Assembly: GCF_024399315.1 (NCBI RefSeq)
Contig: NZ_CP075170.1
Span: 2,604,001-2,668,000, forward strand
Origin: Chryseobacterium sp. MA9
GTDB lineage: Bacteria; Bacteroidota; Bacteroidia; Flavobacteriales; Weeksellaceae
Length of the DNA stretch: 64,000 nucleotides
Reading direction: 5' to 3'
Below, piece by piece: positions 6,567 to 16,773 of this stretch (positions are counted from its first letter, which is position 1; each line of letters begins with the position of its first letter). Below the pieces are notes generated by a model. It was not told where the DNA came from, made no database searches, and saw nothing but the letters and a program-made list of their open reading frames with translations. The position numbers and the translations under genes were made by a program.

Positions 6567-7568
6567 GTTGATAAGTTTTAGATGTGTTAAAATTTATTGA
6601 CTTGCCTATCGTGTTTGTAGCACTTTAGGCATTTTTTATATATTATTGTGAGATCTATACAGAAAAAAGAACCTGAAACAGTTCTTTGACACATTAACAA
6701 AGTCAATATTCATGCCAATTGACAGAGATTTTAACTTTAAAATTAAAGTTCTTAAAATATTTTTAAACAGAGACCGCAACAAACAAAAACTGTCAAAATA
6801 ATATCAATAAAAATATAGATTAAAGATTATATATCCAGTACAAAAGAGTAAGTGGAAAGTAAAAGCAGACACACAAAAACACAATAAAACAATATCTACT
6901 TTTAAGAAAAGGTTCGACAGTTAGTAGGGGGTAGCAAAGAAAAGTTGTTTGATGTCCACCTCTTTATCCTTAGTACCTTGCGTCCGTACACTCATTATAT
7001 TTTGGTGTTAAATTGCCGTAAATTCTTCTATAAAGGATTGTTTGATTCTTTGAGAGAAATTAGGTGGGGGTATTTTTGAGGGAGGGGATTTACCATTGTC
7101 TATTCAAGCAAATAATAATGTAGTATAGCTTTTTGACAGTTGTTAGTCGAGAGTTTGGGTGGGGTGGCTGGAGTAAAATGTATAAAATGAAAGTTTTTAT
7201 AATACTTTTTTAATATAAATTTCTAAAAGTTTACGAAATTCACTTACCCTGCCTGCCTCAATTATAATAATTTGAGAATCTAGAAAAATCTGACAGTTTG
7301 TTTGAGTATCACAATGGGTAAAAATCTCCCACCCACCGTAATAAAACTGTCAAAAAATCACTGAAATATTATTTTAAAGAATTTGTAGTAGAGATATTAA
7401 TATTTAGAATTACATTAAATCGAGCATATGAAATTTCAAAAATGAGTTATAGGTGATCAATTTGATCAGGAATACAATTAATAATGTCACTTTTGCAAGC
7501 TTATATACCTTGTTAGAAACACAAAACCCAACGCAATTGCGATGGGTTCTTTATTATTGCACTTTTTA
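6567..7568. other. One-kilobase non-coding region with repeated AACTGTC/GACAGTT words
   Basis: No convincing gene is present on either strand. The heptamer AACTGTC or its complement occurs at 6788-6794, 6916-6922, 7135-7141, 7292-7298 and 7345-7351, in both orientations, far above chance in about 570 bases. Another copy lies at 24606-24612, upstream of the VirE-like gene. G-rich patches (7060-7090, 7155-7170) and a C-rich one (7328-7338) are out of keeping with the AT-rich surroundings. The region could hold a transfer or replication origin or an operator array; none can be proven by eye. Confidence 0.5.
7525..7548 (-). terminator. Terminator of the RHS operon
   Basis: AACCCA (7525-7530) pairs with TGGGTT (7543-7548), and inside it CGC (7532-7534) pairs with GCG (7539-7541). 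A T-rich stretch follows on the minus strand. It lies 21 bases past the stop of the membrane-protein gene. Confidence 0.7.
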
Positions 7569-7937
7569 CTAGTTTGATAAAAAATAATTTAATGAAATAA
7601 TAAAATTAATTATTATGGACATAATTATTACCCAGAAGAAAGTAGAGTATTTTCTCCTTTTTTTCAACGAGAACTGATCAAACTCTACAAAATATTTTTT
7701 CCAATTGTCATCGAATATAAATATATAAACATTAGGAATAATTATAAATATAAGTGTAATGATTATCAATTCAGATTTTTGAAGCATAGATTCACTATAA
7801 TATAAATATGATAAAAAAATTAATGCTTCGAAAAAGCAAATGCTTATTGCTGCTTTAAAATCCAATAGAATTTTAGGACTAGAAATATAGTCCCAAATTT
7901 TATAAAACTTATAATATAGATAATAATAAAATTTCAT
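7569..7937 (-). CDS. Small membrane protein, putative immunity protein of the RHS toxin
   Basis: The 122-residue product has three hydrophobic segments (about residues 28-48, 56-76 and 99-120) separated by charged stretches (DDNWKKYFVEFDQF, SLKKRRKY). It has no recognised family. It begins 14 bases after the stop of the RHS protein with the variable tail and shares its operon and terminator. In polymorphic toxin loci the gene directly after the toxin tail is usually the cognate immunity protein, and a membrane immunity protein would fit a membrane-acting toxin. The immunity role is therefore inferred from position only. Confidence 0.6.
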   Translation of the reverse strand: MKFYYYLYYKFYKIWDYISSPKILLDFKAAISICFFEALIFLSYLYYSESMLQKSELIIITLIFIIIPNVYIFIFDDNWKKYFVEFDQFSLKKRRKYSTFFWVIIMSIIINFIISLNYFLSN

Positions 7938-7951
7938 TTATTTTTTTTTAT

Positions 7952-10900
7952 TTATTTAGGTTCGTGCGCTCCTGTTAAATTAACTCTATAAGGTCCAGCG
8001 CTATTTACTCCATTATCTAATTCAGTTTGAGCTGAACCAACATCATTAACATAACCATTAAATCCGCCTGGATAAAATGCGTCTAGTCCAAAATATACTA
8101 AAGAAGGAATAGTTCCTACACCTGTTAAGCCGTATATACCTACACCTGTATTTAATGATGCTTTACCTGGTGATACTGCATTTGGAGAATTTGGATCTTT
8201 CTTGTATTGCGGGACGCCATAGCCCCAATCAAGGACAGTTCCTAAAACAACAGTTCCAACGCCCACACCTTTACCTAGTTTTATAAGAGAGCCTGTGTTA
8301 ATTAAACTTTCAGATTTTAAAAAAGTTTGGCCATTACCGTGATATCGAATCCCACGATAGGTAAAAGGAGAATTCGGTCTAGCTGTCCCAATATATCTTC
8401 TGTATGATAAATTAGACATATAGGTTCCATTAAAAGATAATAATGTATTTGCCTGTCCTAATGGAGAGTAGATGTTCTGTTGCTGATTATCAGTTTTTTT
8501 ATTTACTGTAATTAAAGCAGACTCTTGAATACCATCATTAGCGAAAGTTTCCCCTGAACCTTCAACACCCTTAGTATAACTAACACTATTTGCCTTATCA
8601 TTTATTGAAAATGAACCATCTTCATTTTTCTTTATAGAACCAGTTATGTTATGTTCTCGTCTATATTCTCTAGCCTCTTTTCTCGTTTCAAATAATCCAA
8701 ATGGATCAGTATATAAAATAGGATTGTTAAATCCATAACGATAAGGCGTTATAGTAACACCTAATTCCGCTAATGGATCTATTACTCCCCATCTTCCGAT
8801 ATCCGCCATATATAGCCTTGCTCCATAATCATACATACCCGTTTCCTGCAATTCCTTTCCGTTATACTTGTAGTTCTGGTATTTTCCAGCTCCAAAATAA
8901 GCATTACCTGTTTTCAGGTGGTTCATACCAAATGGATAATAGTCATTAGCATCTGTTATCTCAAGAGCACCTGTGCTATTTTTCCCAAAGCTCACTCTTA
9001 CATTTCCTAAGTGATCTTTATATTGGTAAATATATTGATTTTTTTGATAATCATAAAATCCTTCAGAAGTTGGGAAAAACTGTAAATCGGGAGTTTTGGC
9101 TGGCGGGGGAGAAACGATATTATTTTCCAATGAGAAAGCTTGAGGTTCCATTGCTCTTGCTGTCATCATTTCAACTCCACCTCCCCCTGGATCCCCTCCT
9201 GAAGTAACAATATCTTTTTTATAATACTGAAACCCATCCAGATACTCTGTTTTTTCTGTAGTGGTAGTAACATTATTATAGCCTGCGACACTATTTACAG
9301 AGGTTTTTTCCAGCTTTGTACCATCTGCTCTATACATGTTATTGATAACGGTGCCAGCAGTACCGAAATCTATACTCATTTCCTGAGGAAGATTCAAATG
9401 ATTGTATTTGATCTCTGAGATTTGCTTATCGGGCATTGAAATCATATTTCCATTGACATCATATCCGATAGGTAATCCAGCGGTACCTTCATATCCTGTA
9501 CTATTACCGCTGTTATCTTTAATTTTGACAGCCTGATTCCCTGTGTATGAATACGTAAGATTATCAATGACAGTAGCAGTATTGGTTCCTGTATTAAATA
9601 CCGAAGTTCTGAAAAGATCGGTGATATTCCCATTCAGATCATACTGCAAAGATTCTGTATTCTCTTTACTGTAAGGGTTATTAGGATTTTGGTAGTACCC
9701 AGCTGTCAGCCTATTAAGTTTATCATAAGCATAGCCATATCTTTTAGGAGTTAATGGGGGGTTGGCTCCTATAGATTCGACAGTTCGCCAATCTACTTCT
9801 GCTATATTACCATTATACCTTGGCAGTACATCCTTACCTGAAAATTGTGCAGGATCAGGATTGCTGATACCATCTTTCTGGGTATACTTGATTTTATAAG
9901 AAAAAAGCCTGCCTCCTAAATCCGTAAGACTCATCTGATCTTTGTTAATATCAGTCATCCAGCCTCTGATGTTGTAAGCATAATCAATACTCTGAAGATT
10001 GTTTCCTACCTCCTTGTTGACCAGCTGGGAGAGTTCATTATAGCTATTTTTAGCCAGTAGCTCTTCAGGGTTGCTGTCTACCTGATGGTAATGTTCTTTT
10101 AGCCTGTTTCCATTATCGTATACAAAACGTTCTTTTACAGTGATTCCTGTTTCCCCTGCTTTTCGTAAATGAGTGGTAATGGTTTGTAGTGTTAATCCTA
10201 CAAAATCTAGCTTGGATTCTGTATGGGTATAGCCACCTAAGTGATTGATAGAGTGGCTTCCAATAGCTCTTCCTTTTCTGTCATAATAGGTATAGTCTTT
10301 TGCCCAGCTGTCGCCTTCAATGTTTTTTACAAAATTCATGACGGGCATACCTTTAGTGCTCCTTCCGTCAGCTGTAGGAGTTTCAGTAAGTACAGGTTCT
10401 GTCTGAATCGTTGAAGGAAAAGCTGGATTAAAGCTGTAGGCAGGGTAAGAGTCGTAATAATTTACAGATAATAAAGCCACCCATTTAGAAGCATGAGGAT
10501 AAGAAACACCTGGATCATAAAAAACATCCATTCCCTGTCTGTTAAAGACCACAGAATTTGTCCGTGTCATATTTCCTGAATCATTAGCCAATAGCTGTTC
10601 TGTATTTCTTTCTCCTCCTGTAGCGAGTCCTGTGACAGCAACTCTTCCAAACTGATCATATTTGGTGTATAGCCATTGTCCTTTTGCTCTTAATTCTGCA
10701 TCCTGAGTTCCTACCAGCCTGTCTGCTTTATCATACACCATAAATTCCCAGCCTTTACCTGGAACTTTTTTTTCTACCTGGCGGTTTTTGCCATCATATT
10801 TATACTGATAGCATAAGTCATTAAGTACAGTATTGGGATTAGTCTCTATTGATGCTTTAGGAGGAATAACAAATGCCAACTGATCATATTCATTATAAAG

Positions 10901-11599
10901 GTAATAGGTATCTGCATTCTCTGTAGCACTCATTACTTTTCTTACCAACAGCAATTGTCCTTTACCATTTTTAAATTCTATGGTTTTATTGTTATCTTCA
11001 TCAGTTAGTGTATTTTTATACAATTTGGCTTCTTCATACATTGTAATGTTACTGATCTCTGATAATGTAGCGTTATTGACCCAGGTTGTAGTAACGGTAA
11101 ACTTTTTAACCTTGTCTAATGTAGAATTGACATCATATCCGAACTTTACAGATTTTCCATTCCAGTCATTACCTACTTGTTTCTGCTCCAGAACTCGGTC
11201 TAAAGGAGAGTTTTCTACCATCTTTTCAGAGTAAATCTTTTCATTGCCATAAGGGCTACTGGATAGATTGCTTAAAGGGTTGGGAGTAATAGCTCCGTTT
11301 AAAGTGCTCCCTTGTGGAACAGGAAGATAGTCTTTTACCTGTCTTCCAAACAGGTCATATTCAATAGGAGTAACCACATCTTTTCCTAATGGTGATGCTT
11401 TTACATTGACTATTTGTTTTGGTCTTCCCAGCCCATCAAAATATTGTACTGTTTCTGAGGATTTTGTAGCGGTAGTGCCATTATAATCAAGATATGTTTT
11501 ACTCTGGATGTAGTTTTCCGTATTAGGAAGCGTAGTAAGCTGTGCCTGCAGAGTGCCTGTTATAAACAAAGCACTTATCGGGATTATTATTTTTTTCAT
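7952..11599 (-). CDS. RHS-repeat protein with unidentified C-terminal tail (putative polymorphic toxin)
   Basis: The 1215-residue protein starts with a signal peptide (MKKIIIPISALFITGTLQAQ) and an N-terminal region with YFDGLGRPKQIV resembling DUF6443. Many YD/RHS-type repeats follow (YDKADRLVG, YDKLNRLTAGYY, YDLNGNITDLF). The RHS-associated core spans about residues 860-969 (YQYKDHLGNVRVSFG, YDYGARLYMADIGRWGVIDP, ending NPILYTDPFGL). The last 246 residues are different: a basic linker, then Gly-rich hydrophobic stretches (KLGKGVGVGTVVLGTVLDWG, TGVGIYGLTGVGTIPSLVYFG). RHS cores form a shell around such tails, which are often toxins; this tail matches none I recognise. It is the third gene of an operon, 8 bases after the previous one. 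Confidence 0.85.
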   Translation of the reverse strand: MKKIIIPISALFITGTLQAQLTTLPNTENYIQSKTYLDYNGTTATKSSETVQYFDGLGRPKQIVNVKASPLGKDVVTPIEYDLFGRQVKDYLPVPQGSTLNGAITPNPLSNLSSSPYGNEKIYSEKMVENSPLDRVLEQKQVGNDWNGKSVKFGYDVNSTLDKVKKFTVTTTWVNNATLSEISNITMYEEAKLYKNTLTDEDNNKTIEFKNGKGQLLLVRKVMSATENADTYYLYNEYDQLAFVIPPKASIETNPNTVLNDLCYQYKYDGKNRQVEKKVPGKGWEFMVYDKADRLVGTQDAELRAKGQWLYTKYDQFGRVAVTGLATGGERNTEQLLANDSGNMTRTNSVVFNRQGMDVFYDPGVSYPHASKWVALLSVNYYDSYPAYSFNPAFPSTIQTEPVLTETPTADGRSTKGMPVMNFVKNIEGDSWAKDYTYYDRKGRAIGSHSINHLGGYTHTESKLDFVGLTLQTITTHLRKAGETGITVKERFVYDNGNRLKEHYHQVDSNPEELLAKNSYNELSQLVNKEVGNNLQSIDYAYNIRGWMTDINKDQMSLTDLGGRLFSYKIKYTQKDGISNPDPAQFSGKDVLPRYNGNIAEVDWRTVESIGANPPLTPKRYGYAYDKLNRLTAGYYQNPNNPYSKENTESLQYDLNGNITDLFRTSVFNTGTNTATVIDNLTYSYTGNQAVKIKDNSGNSTGYEGTAGLPIGYDVNGNMISMPDKQISEIKYNHLNLPQEMSIDFGTAGTVINNMYRADGTKLEKTSVNSVAGYNNVTTTTEKTEYLDGFQYYKKDIVTSGGDPGGGGVEMMTARAMEPQAFSLENNIVSPPPAKTPDLQFFPTSEGFYDYQKNQYIYQYKDHLGNVRVSFGKNSTGALEITDANDYYPFGMNHLKTGNAYFGAGKYQNYKYNGKELQETGMYDYGARLYMADIGRWGVIDPLAELGVTITPYRYGFNNPILYTDPFGLFETRKEAREYRREHNITGSIKKNEDGSFSINDKANSVSYTKGVEGSGETFANDGIQESALITVNKKTDNQQQNIYSPLGQANTLLSFNGTYMSNLSYRRYIGTARPNSPFTYRGIRYHGNGQTFLKSESLINTGSLIKLGKGVGVGTVVLGTVLDWGYGVPQYKKDPNSPNAVSPGKASLNTGVGIYGLTGVGTIPSLVYFGLDAFYPGGFNGYVNDVGSAQTELDNGVNSAGPYRVNLTGAHEPK

Positions 11600-11607
11600 A
11601 TTGGTGT

Positions 11608-14600
11608 TTAGTTTATTGGAAATGTGAAATCAAAAAGTAAGTCCATATTATTTACTAAAGACGGCGAAGCTGAACTGAGTTTAGCCTTGATATTTCCGTC
11701 TATATCAATTGTAATCAGCCATACACCATTGGCATATGTACTAGATGATCTTTCACCCGATGGCTTACAGTTTCCATTAATCTTTGCTATGATTACACCA
11801 GTGTTCCATGCAAGGCTACTATTATATCTGAAGTTCATTTTTACTCTGAACGTACTTGGATCGTTTAGGAATATCGATCCATAATTATATTGTGCTATAC
11901 CAGCTCCTATTATACCACAGTTTAATGCAGTACATGTCCCATTTGTATTTGCAGCTGTTTGACCATTATTAACAATATCATTTTGTGCCTGGAGATCAGC
12001 ATCTGCCTGACTTACTATAGAGATATATTTATTTTCAGCAACACTATAAGTATAAGAACCTCCTATAGCATTAGAGCCACAATTATTCTTATAAAATATC
12101 TCACTTTTAGCTTTACTATAATATCTAATAGGGCCATAATTGTATTTAAATTCTTTCATGATTTTATTATCATTATCCAAAATATGATCAAGCCGCCCAG
12201 CGAGGTCATATTTGTAAGTCTCTTTCAAGCCAGAAGGTTGGGTGATTGTTTTTACCCCTATCAAAGGATCATAAGTATAAGTAGTAATTTTGAAATCTTT
12301 AAATTCATTTTTATTACTAAAATTAATTAAAGCAGAAACTAGATCATTTTCAGTGCTGTTATCAATATCTAAATTTGATTTTTTTACAATATCTAATTGT
12401 TGATAAGAAGTGTTATTATTTCCATCCAAGCCAAATACCTGCATTATTTGAGAATAGTTTCCTCCTTCTATTTTAGCTATAGGCTGTGTTTTATTATATC
12501 CCCAAAGAATTGTTACAGGAATTCCTCCTTTAGTTGTATACTGTAGTAATCTATAATTATCATAAAGGTCGTAAGTTCCTTCAGTAGTGTTACCGCTTTC
12601 CAAACTATAAGACAAAACAGAAGTAGGATTTAAGTGGTTTGGATTATCATATTTAGTTTCTGTATGTGATACCGTTTTACTAATCCCATTATTGTTATTT
12701 ACTGTAAAAGTTTCCAGTGGAATATTAATAATATTAGCATTTATTAATTTTGAATTTCCTTTTTCAGTTGAATAATTAATATTTTGGCTGTTGTAGCTGC
12801 TGTCAGGAAAATCTGTAGATTTATTTGTAAGTAAGTTATTAGAATTGAAATATTGTTTTGTATTTGTAATCAATTCTTTACCATTTAAATAATCTATAAT
12901 TTTTGATGTTGATAGTAGACTTTCTTTCGAAAAGATCGGATAATGTGCTACAACAGAAACACTTAATGTAGAAGAGGCATCAGGGGTTCCACTTCCAACA
13001 GGAATTGACCCTCCATTACTCCATCCTTTACACACATACATACTCTCACTAACTGGCTGAAAAATAGTACCATAATAAATATCAGAGTATCTTGTATTGT
13101 ATTCATTGATAATCTCTCGAACTTTGTTGCCATTATTATCAAGGTATGTTTGGCTAAGCAATTTTCCATTTTCAATTCCTTCATTCTTTGTATTAGGAAT
13201 AGGAACGGGCAGTTGATCTTGCCATAAATTATAAGCGACATCAGGATTTATATTATAATTTGATATAATTCTTCCCTTTTCATTTCCAGAACCATCAACT
13301 TGTATTTTTGTAACTTTTCCATATCCAACATAATCACCAGAAGACAAAGCCGAAACACTAAGGTTGTTGGAGGAGTTCATTGAAATTATTGTATAAGTAT
13401 TGAAATAACCACCTGAAGAATATGTTTTATTTACAAGCTCTTTAATAAGGCTTAGAGGATTTGATGAATATCCATTTTCATATATAAATTTGGTTTTTTC
13501 TAATAGATTTGTATTAAAATCGTAATTTTCCTGACTTTCCAATCTTACTCCTTTTCCCTGGCTAATGTTAAAAGGAACATCAGAAAATAAATTATTTGCT
13601 GTATTAAGTTCATAATTAAAAAATGAATATCCCTTAGTTGGATAGGTAATCTTCTTTAATAACCCCGCTTTAGCAAAATTAATATTTGAAACCTTCGTAT
13701 TATTATTTAAGTTAGTTACAGGAAGCTGATTGTAGGCCTGCACAGATATATCAGTTGGGTTTAAGAAGTAAGTTTGATTATTTACACCTCCATTGTAAAA
13801 TCCCCAATAATCTACAGCATAAGAGTCTCGTCTTGGCAAAATTGCAAGGTCATAATAATCGAACCCATACCTTTCTTGTTGATTGGTGATCACCTCCTTC
13901 AGGATAAGTCTCTTAGACATCACCTCATTTTGAAAGGTAGCTGAATCAGGATTCTGAAACATATTATCAGGGGCAATTGCATACTCATATATAAAATCAA
14001 TATTTTTGATTTTTTGATTATTAGCATTTTTGATGGTTATATTACTTAATTTACCAAGGCTACTATCTTCTCTATCGGTGTAAGTGAAATTTACATTTCC
14101 AAACTCTCCATATATTTTAGAAACCATCAAATGATTTTGAGTACTATAATACCCTGGAATATCAGGAATCAAATATGACCCCGTTGTAGCATTTGCTGAA
14201 TAAGGTTCTACAGATAATCCAGGAGATCTAAATTTTGAGCCCATGGTCATATGAGCTCCCCAGTAAACTGGGACTCCACCACATCCAGGATTTAGAGTCG
14301 AATTTAACCCCCTATTGTAGTTCAAATTTTTTGATTGGGGAATAAAATTGACAATCGGGCCACTATAACTATTGTAATCAATATTTAATGTATTACTATT
14401 TTTATCTATGATTTTTGTCAATACAAAATTTCGATTAATGACCCCATTCATTTTTACCTCTTCATTTTTACCAAATTCGTAGCTAATTCCATTTGGAGCT
14501 ATGATTAAAAAACTAAATGCTGTTCTATCAAAAGTAATTTTATATCCTTTTTTTAAACAGTTAAACGATATTGTATTTGTGCCAAGGTCTTTATGATTAG

Positions 14601-15225
14601 AAATAAAGAATTCTATTTTTTCACCAAATAAATTTAATGCAAACATATCAGGAGAAGAATCATATTGTAACCAGTTTTCGTAAGCATGAAAGCTTCCATT
14701 TACAGGAACTGTATGATTAATAGAATAATAGTATGTATATCTGCCGATTTGAGGAACATCTATATATCCTGGTGGTTCAGGCTTTCCATCTTCAGGTTCT
14801 AAATATCTATATTCTGTGTTGAGTAATCCCCAGGGTGTAGTGGGCTGATAATGTAGATCTATTTTTAATTTTCGTACTGTTAATTCAAAATCATCTTTTC
14901 CTAAAATTGATTGAACCAAAGAAGGTAATCCAAAATTCCATCCTAAACCAACATTTGATGAGGGATCAGATACTTTAATTCCATTTCCTGATACGTAATC
15001 AAGTGTTAGTGGCAAGGCTATATCACCTTGCTGAATTGTTTGAATAGGAATTTTGGTTGCATTTGTACCAGTAAATTCTGAATTTTGTATATCTCCATAC
15101 CTAAGAAAGGTAGATGTGGAAGGAGAAGTAGGAAAGTTTTTAAAATAAAAAGCCATATTTCCTTCTTGAGAATATGCACTGATAAACAAGACAATAAAAA
15201 ATATAGTGTATATAATCTTCTTCAT
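11608..15225 (-). CDS. Large secreted RHS-like protein with DUF5977-type domain
   Basis: The 1205-residue protein has a signal peptide (MKKIIYTIFFIVLFISAYSQ), a long N-terminal region built of beta hairpins, scattered YD-type repeats toward the C-terminus (YDLYDNYRLLQYTTKGG, YKYDLAGRLDHILDND) and, near residues 1030-1105, a segment with NNCGSNAIGGSYTYSV and SQADADLQAQNDI typical of DUF5977. The final 90 residues form another beta domain. It lacks the DPxG-type end of an RHS core and has no toxin tail, so it more likely forms the first part of a shell or a carrier for the following RHS protein. Spacing to its operon neighbours is only 6 and 8 bases. Confidence 0.75.
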   Translation of the reverse strand: MKKIIYTIFFIVLFISAYSQEGNMAFYFKNFPTSPSTSTFLRYGDIQNSEFTGTNATKIPIQTIQQGDIALPLTLDYVSGNGIKVSDPSSNVGLGWNFGLPSLVQSILGKDDFELTVRKLKIDLHYQPTTPWGLLNTEYRYLEPEDGKPEPPGYIDVPQIGRYTYYYSINHTVPVNGSFHAYENWLQYDSSPDMFALNLFGEKIEFFISNHKDLGTNTISFNCLKKGYKITFDRTAFSFLIIAPNGISYEFGKNEEVKMNGVINRNFVLTKIIDKNSNTLNIDYNSYSGPIVNFIPQSKNLNYNRGLNSTLNPGCGGVPVYWGAHMTMGSKFRSPGLSVEPYSANATTGSYLIPDIPGYYSTQNHLMVSKIYGEFGNVNFTYTDREDSSLGKLSNITIKNANNQKIKNIDFIYEYAIAPDNMFQNPDSATFQNEVMSKRLILKEVITNQQERYGFDYYDLAILPRRDSYAVDYWGFYNGGVNNQTYFLNPTDISVQAYNQLPVTNLNNNTKVSNINFAKAGLLKKITYPTKGYSFFNYELNTANNLFSDVPFNISQGKGVRLESQENYDFNTNLLEKTKFIYENGYSSNPLSLIKELVNKTYSSGGYFNTYTIISMNSSNNLSVSALSSGDYVGYGKVTKIQVDGSGNEKGRIISNYNINPDVAYNLWQDQLPVPIPNTKNEGIENGKLLSQTYLDNNGNKVREIINEYNTRYSDIYYGTIFQPVSESMYVCKGWSNGGSIPVGSGTPDASSTLSVSVVAHYPIFSKESLLSTSKIIDYLNGKELITNTKQYFNSNNLLTNKSTDFPDSSYNSQNINYSTEKGNSKLINANIINIPLETFTVNNNNGISKTVSHTETKYDNPNHLNPTSVLSYSLESGNTTEGTYDLYDNYRLLQYTTKGGIPVTILWGYNKTQPIAKIEGGNYSQIMQVFGLDGNNNTSYQQLDIVKKSNLDIDNSTENDLVSALINFSNKNEFKDFKITTYTYDPLIGVKTITQPSGLKETYKYDLAGRLDHILDNDNKIMKEFKYNYGPIRYYSKAKSEIFYKNNCGSNAIGGSYTYSVAENKYISIVSQADADLQAQNDIVNNGQTAANTNGTCTALNCGIIGAGIAQYNYGSIFLNDPSTFRVKMNFRYNSSLAWNTGVIIAKINGNCKPSGERSSSTYANGVWLITIDIDGNIKAKLSSASPSLVNNMDLLFDFTFPIN

Positions 15226-15231
15226 TTTAGT

Positions 15232-16773
15232 TTATTTCTTAATTAGTTTGGCACTTGCCATTTTATTTGTATCAGTTTTAATAACAACCAGATAAGCCCC
15301 CTGAACCAAAGGCTGTGTATTAATCTTCGTTACTTTATTCTTGGTTTTAAGGCTCTGTAAATGCCTTCCAGACATATCATACAGCAAAATATCAGCTTCC
15401 TTAAAATCAAAACCAATTTCTACATACGTATAGTCCGATACAGGATTCGGATAAATCTTAATATCCTGTTTTTCTACCAGTTGATCAATCTGTTTATCAC
15501 CCAGTTTTACAATCTTCCAGTTTTCTTTGCCTAGCTCTTCTGCGCTTGTTCCAGCCAGAATAATGGAACCATCCCTGTTTAATTTAATATCAGATAATCT
15601 TTCTTCTCTCTGAGAAGACTCATCCTTAACGTGCTTTCTCCACTGTTCATTTCCATCCTGATCCAAATACAGCATCCAGAATTTTTCATCATCTGATTCA
15701 ATTCTTCCCTCAGCCTGCGTGTATCCCCCTAGTAAAATCCCTTTTGAAGATTTATCATCCGAAGAATTCAAAACGCTCATTCCCATGAGTACATCTCTGT
15801 TTTTGAAATTATAAGACTTCTGCCAGATTTCTTCTCCTTTTTCATTGAGAGAGATTAACCATAAATCAGTACCTTCTTCAATACCAACTGTCTTGTTCCC
15901 AGAACGCTCAGACCTCGATTCTCCTCCGATTAAGAATCCTTCCGAAGTTAATGCCAATGTTCTTAAATGATCGTCTCCTTTTCCTCCAAGATTTTTTTCC
16001 CACTGAACCTTCAAATTTTTATCCAGTTTGATAATGTAAAAATCTCCTTCACCGTAGTTTTCTGTTTTCTTTGTCCCACTTATAGAACTTCTGGAATAAA
16101 TTCCGAGCAAGGCTCCTCCATCCCGTGTTGGAATCATCTTCTCAATTTCATCAATCGCCTTGCCTCCAAATGTTTGCTCAGACAGAACCTTTCCGTCTTT
16201 GTCTAATTTAACGATAAGTACATCTTTTGAACCGTAGCCTTTTGATGAGTTTTGGACAGTGCCTGCCACCATAAATCCCTGGTCTGTCGTTTGAATTACA
16301 GCTCTTGCTTCTTCATCTGATGAGCTTCCTAATGTTTTCTGCCATAACTGGTCTCCAAATTCATTGATTCGAATTAACCAAATGTCTGAACCTCCTTTAG
16401 AATCTTCTTTTTTATCAAGTCCCTTTCCTGAATATGACGTTCCAGAAATCAGAAAACCTCCGTCCTGGGTAGTGACAGTTGAAGATAAATAGTCGTGATT
16501 GTCTCCTGAAAAATATTTTTCGAAAACCTGTTCTCCCTGCTGATTTAATTTAATCAGATGAAAATCATAACCGTTGTTTTGTTTGCTGTTCTGTTGGAGT
16601 TTATCACTTTGAATAGAACTTCCTGTGACAAGATATTGTCCGTCAATAGTCGTTGTAATCTGGCTTAGAAAATCCTGCGAATTGGATTTTATATCTTTCT
16701 GCCAAAGTACCTCCTGAGCAAATATGCCCGTAGTAGTGCATAAGAATAACGCACCCATGTAGAGTTTTTTCAT
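15232..16773 (-). CDS. Secreted repeat protein with T9SS type A sorting domain
   Basis: This 513-residue protein has a signal peptide (MKKLYMGALFLCTTTGIFAQ) and about seven repeats of a blade-like unit with DGGxLxxGxS and DxWLIKLxxxGxxxWQK-like motifs, suggesting a beta-propeller. The last 80 residues are a T9SS type A sorting domain (IYPNPVSDYTYVEI, LYDMSGRHLQSL, GAYLVVIKT, ASAKLIKK). Such proteins cross the outer membrane through the type IX system and are anchored or released at the surface. It is the first gene of the four-gene RHS operon and may act as surface receptor or scaffold for the RHS proteins. That partnership is inferred from operon structure. Confidence 0.85.
   Translation of the reverse strand: MKKLYMGALFLCTTTGIFAQEVLWQKDIKSNSQDFLSQITTTIDGQYLVTGSSIQSDKLQQNSKQNNGYDFHLIKLNQQGEQVFEKYFSGDNHDYLSSTVTTQDGGFLISGTSYSGKGLDKKEDSKGGSDIWLIRINEFGDQLWQKTLGSSSDEEARAVIQTTDQGFMVAGTVQNSSKGYGSKDVLIVKLDKDGKVLSEQTFGGKAIDEIEKMIPTRDGGALLGIYSRSSISGTKKTENYGEGDFYIIKLDKNLKVQWEKNLGGKGDDHLRTLALTSEGFLIGGESRSERSGNKTVGIEEGTDLWLISLNEKGEEIWQKSYNFKNRDVLMGMSVLNSSDDKSSKGILLGGYTQAEGRIESDDEKFWMLYLDQDGNEQWRKHVKDESSQREERLSDIKLNRDGSIILAGTSAEELGKENWKIVKLGDKQIDQLVEKQDIKIYPNPVSDYTYVEIGFDFKEADILLYDMSGRHLQSLKTKNKVTKINTQPLVQGAYLVVIKTDTNKMASAKLIKK

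Noticed and set aside
11959..12330. 123-codon plus-strand frame opposite the RHS-like gene
   Set aside because: Antisense shadow of a long gene with clear repeats; Ile-rich sequence results from AT-rich codons on the other strand.
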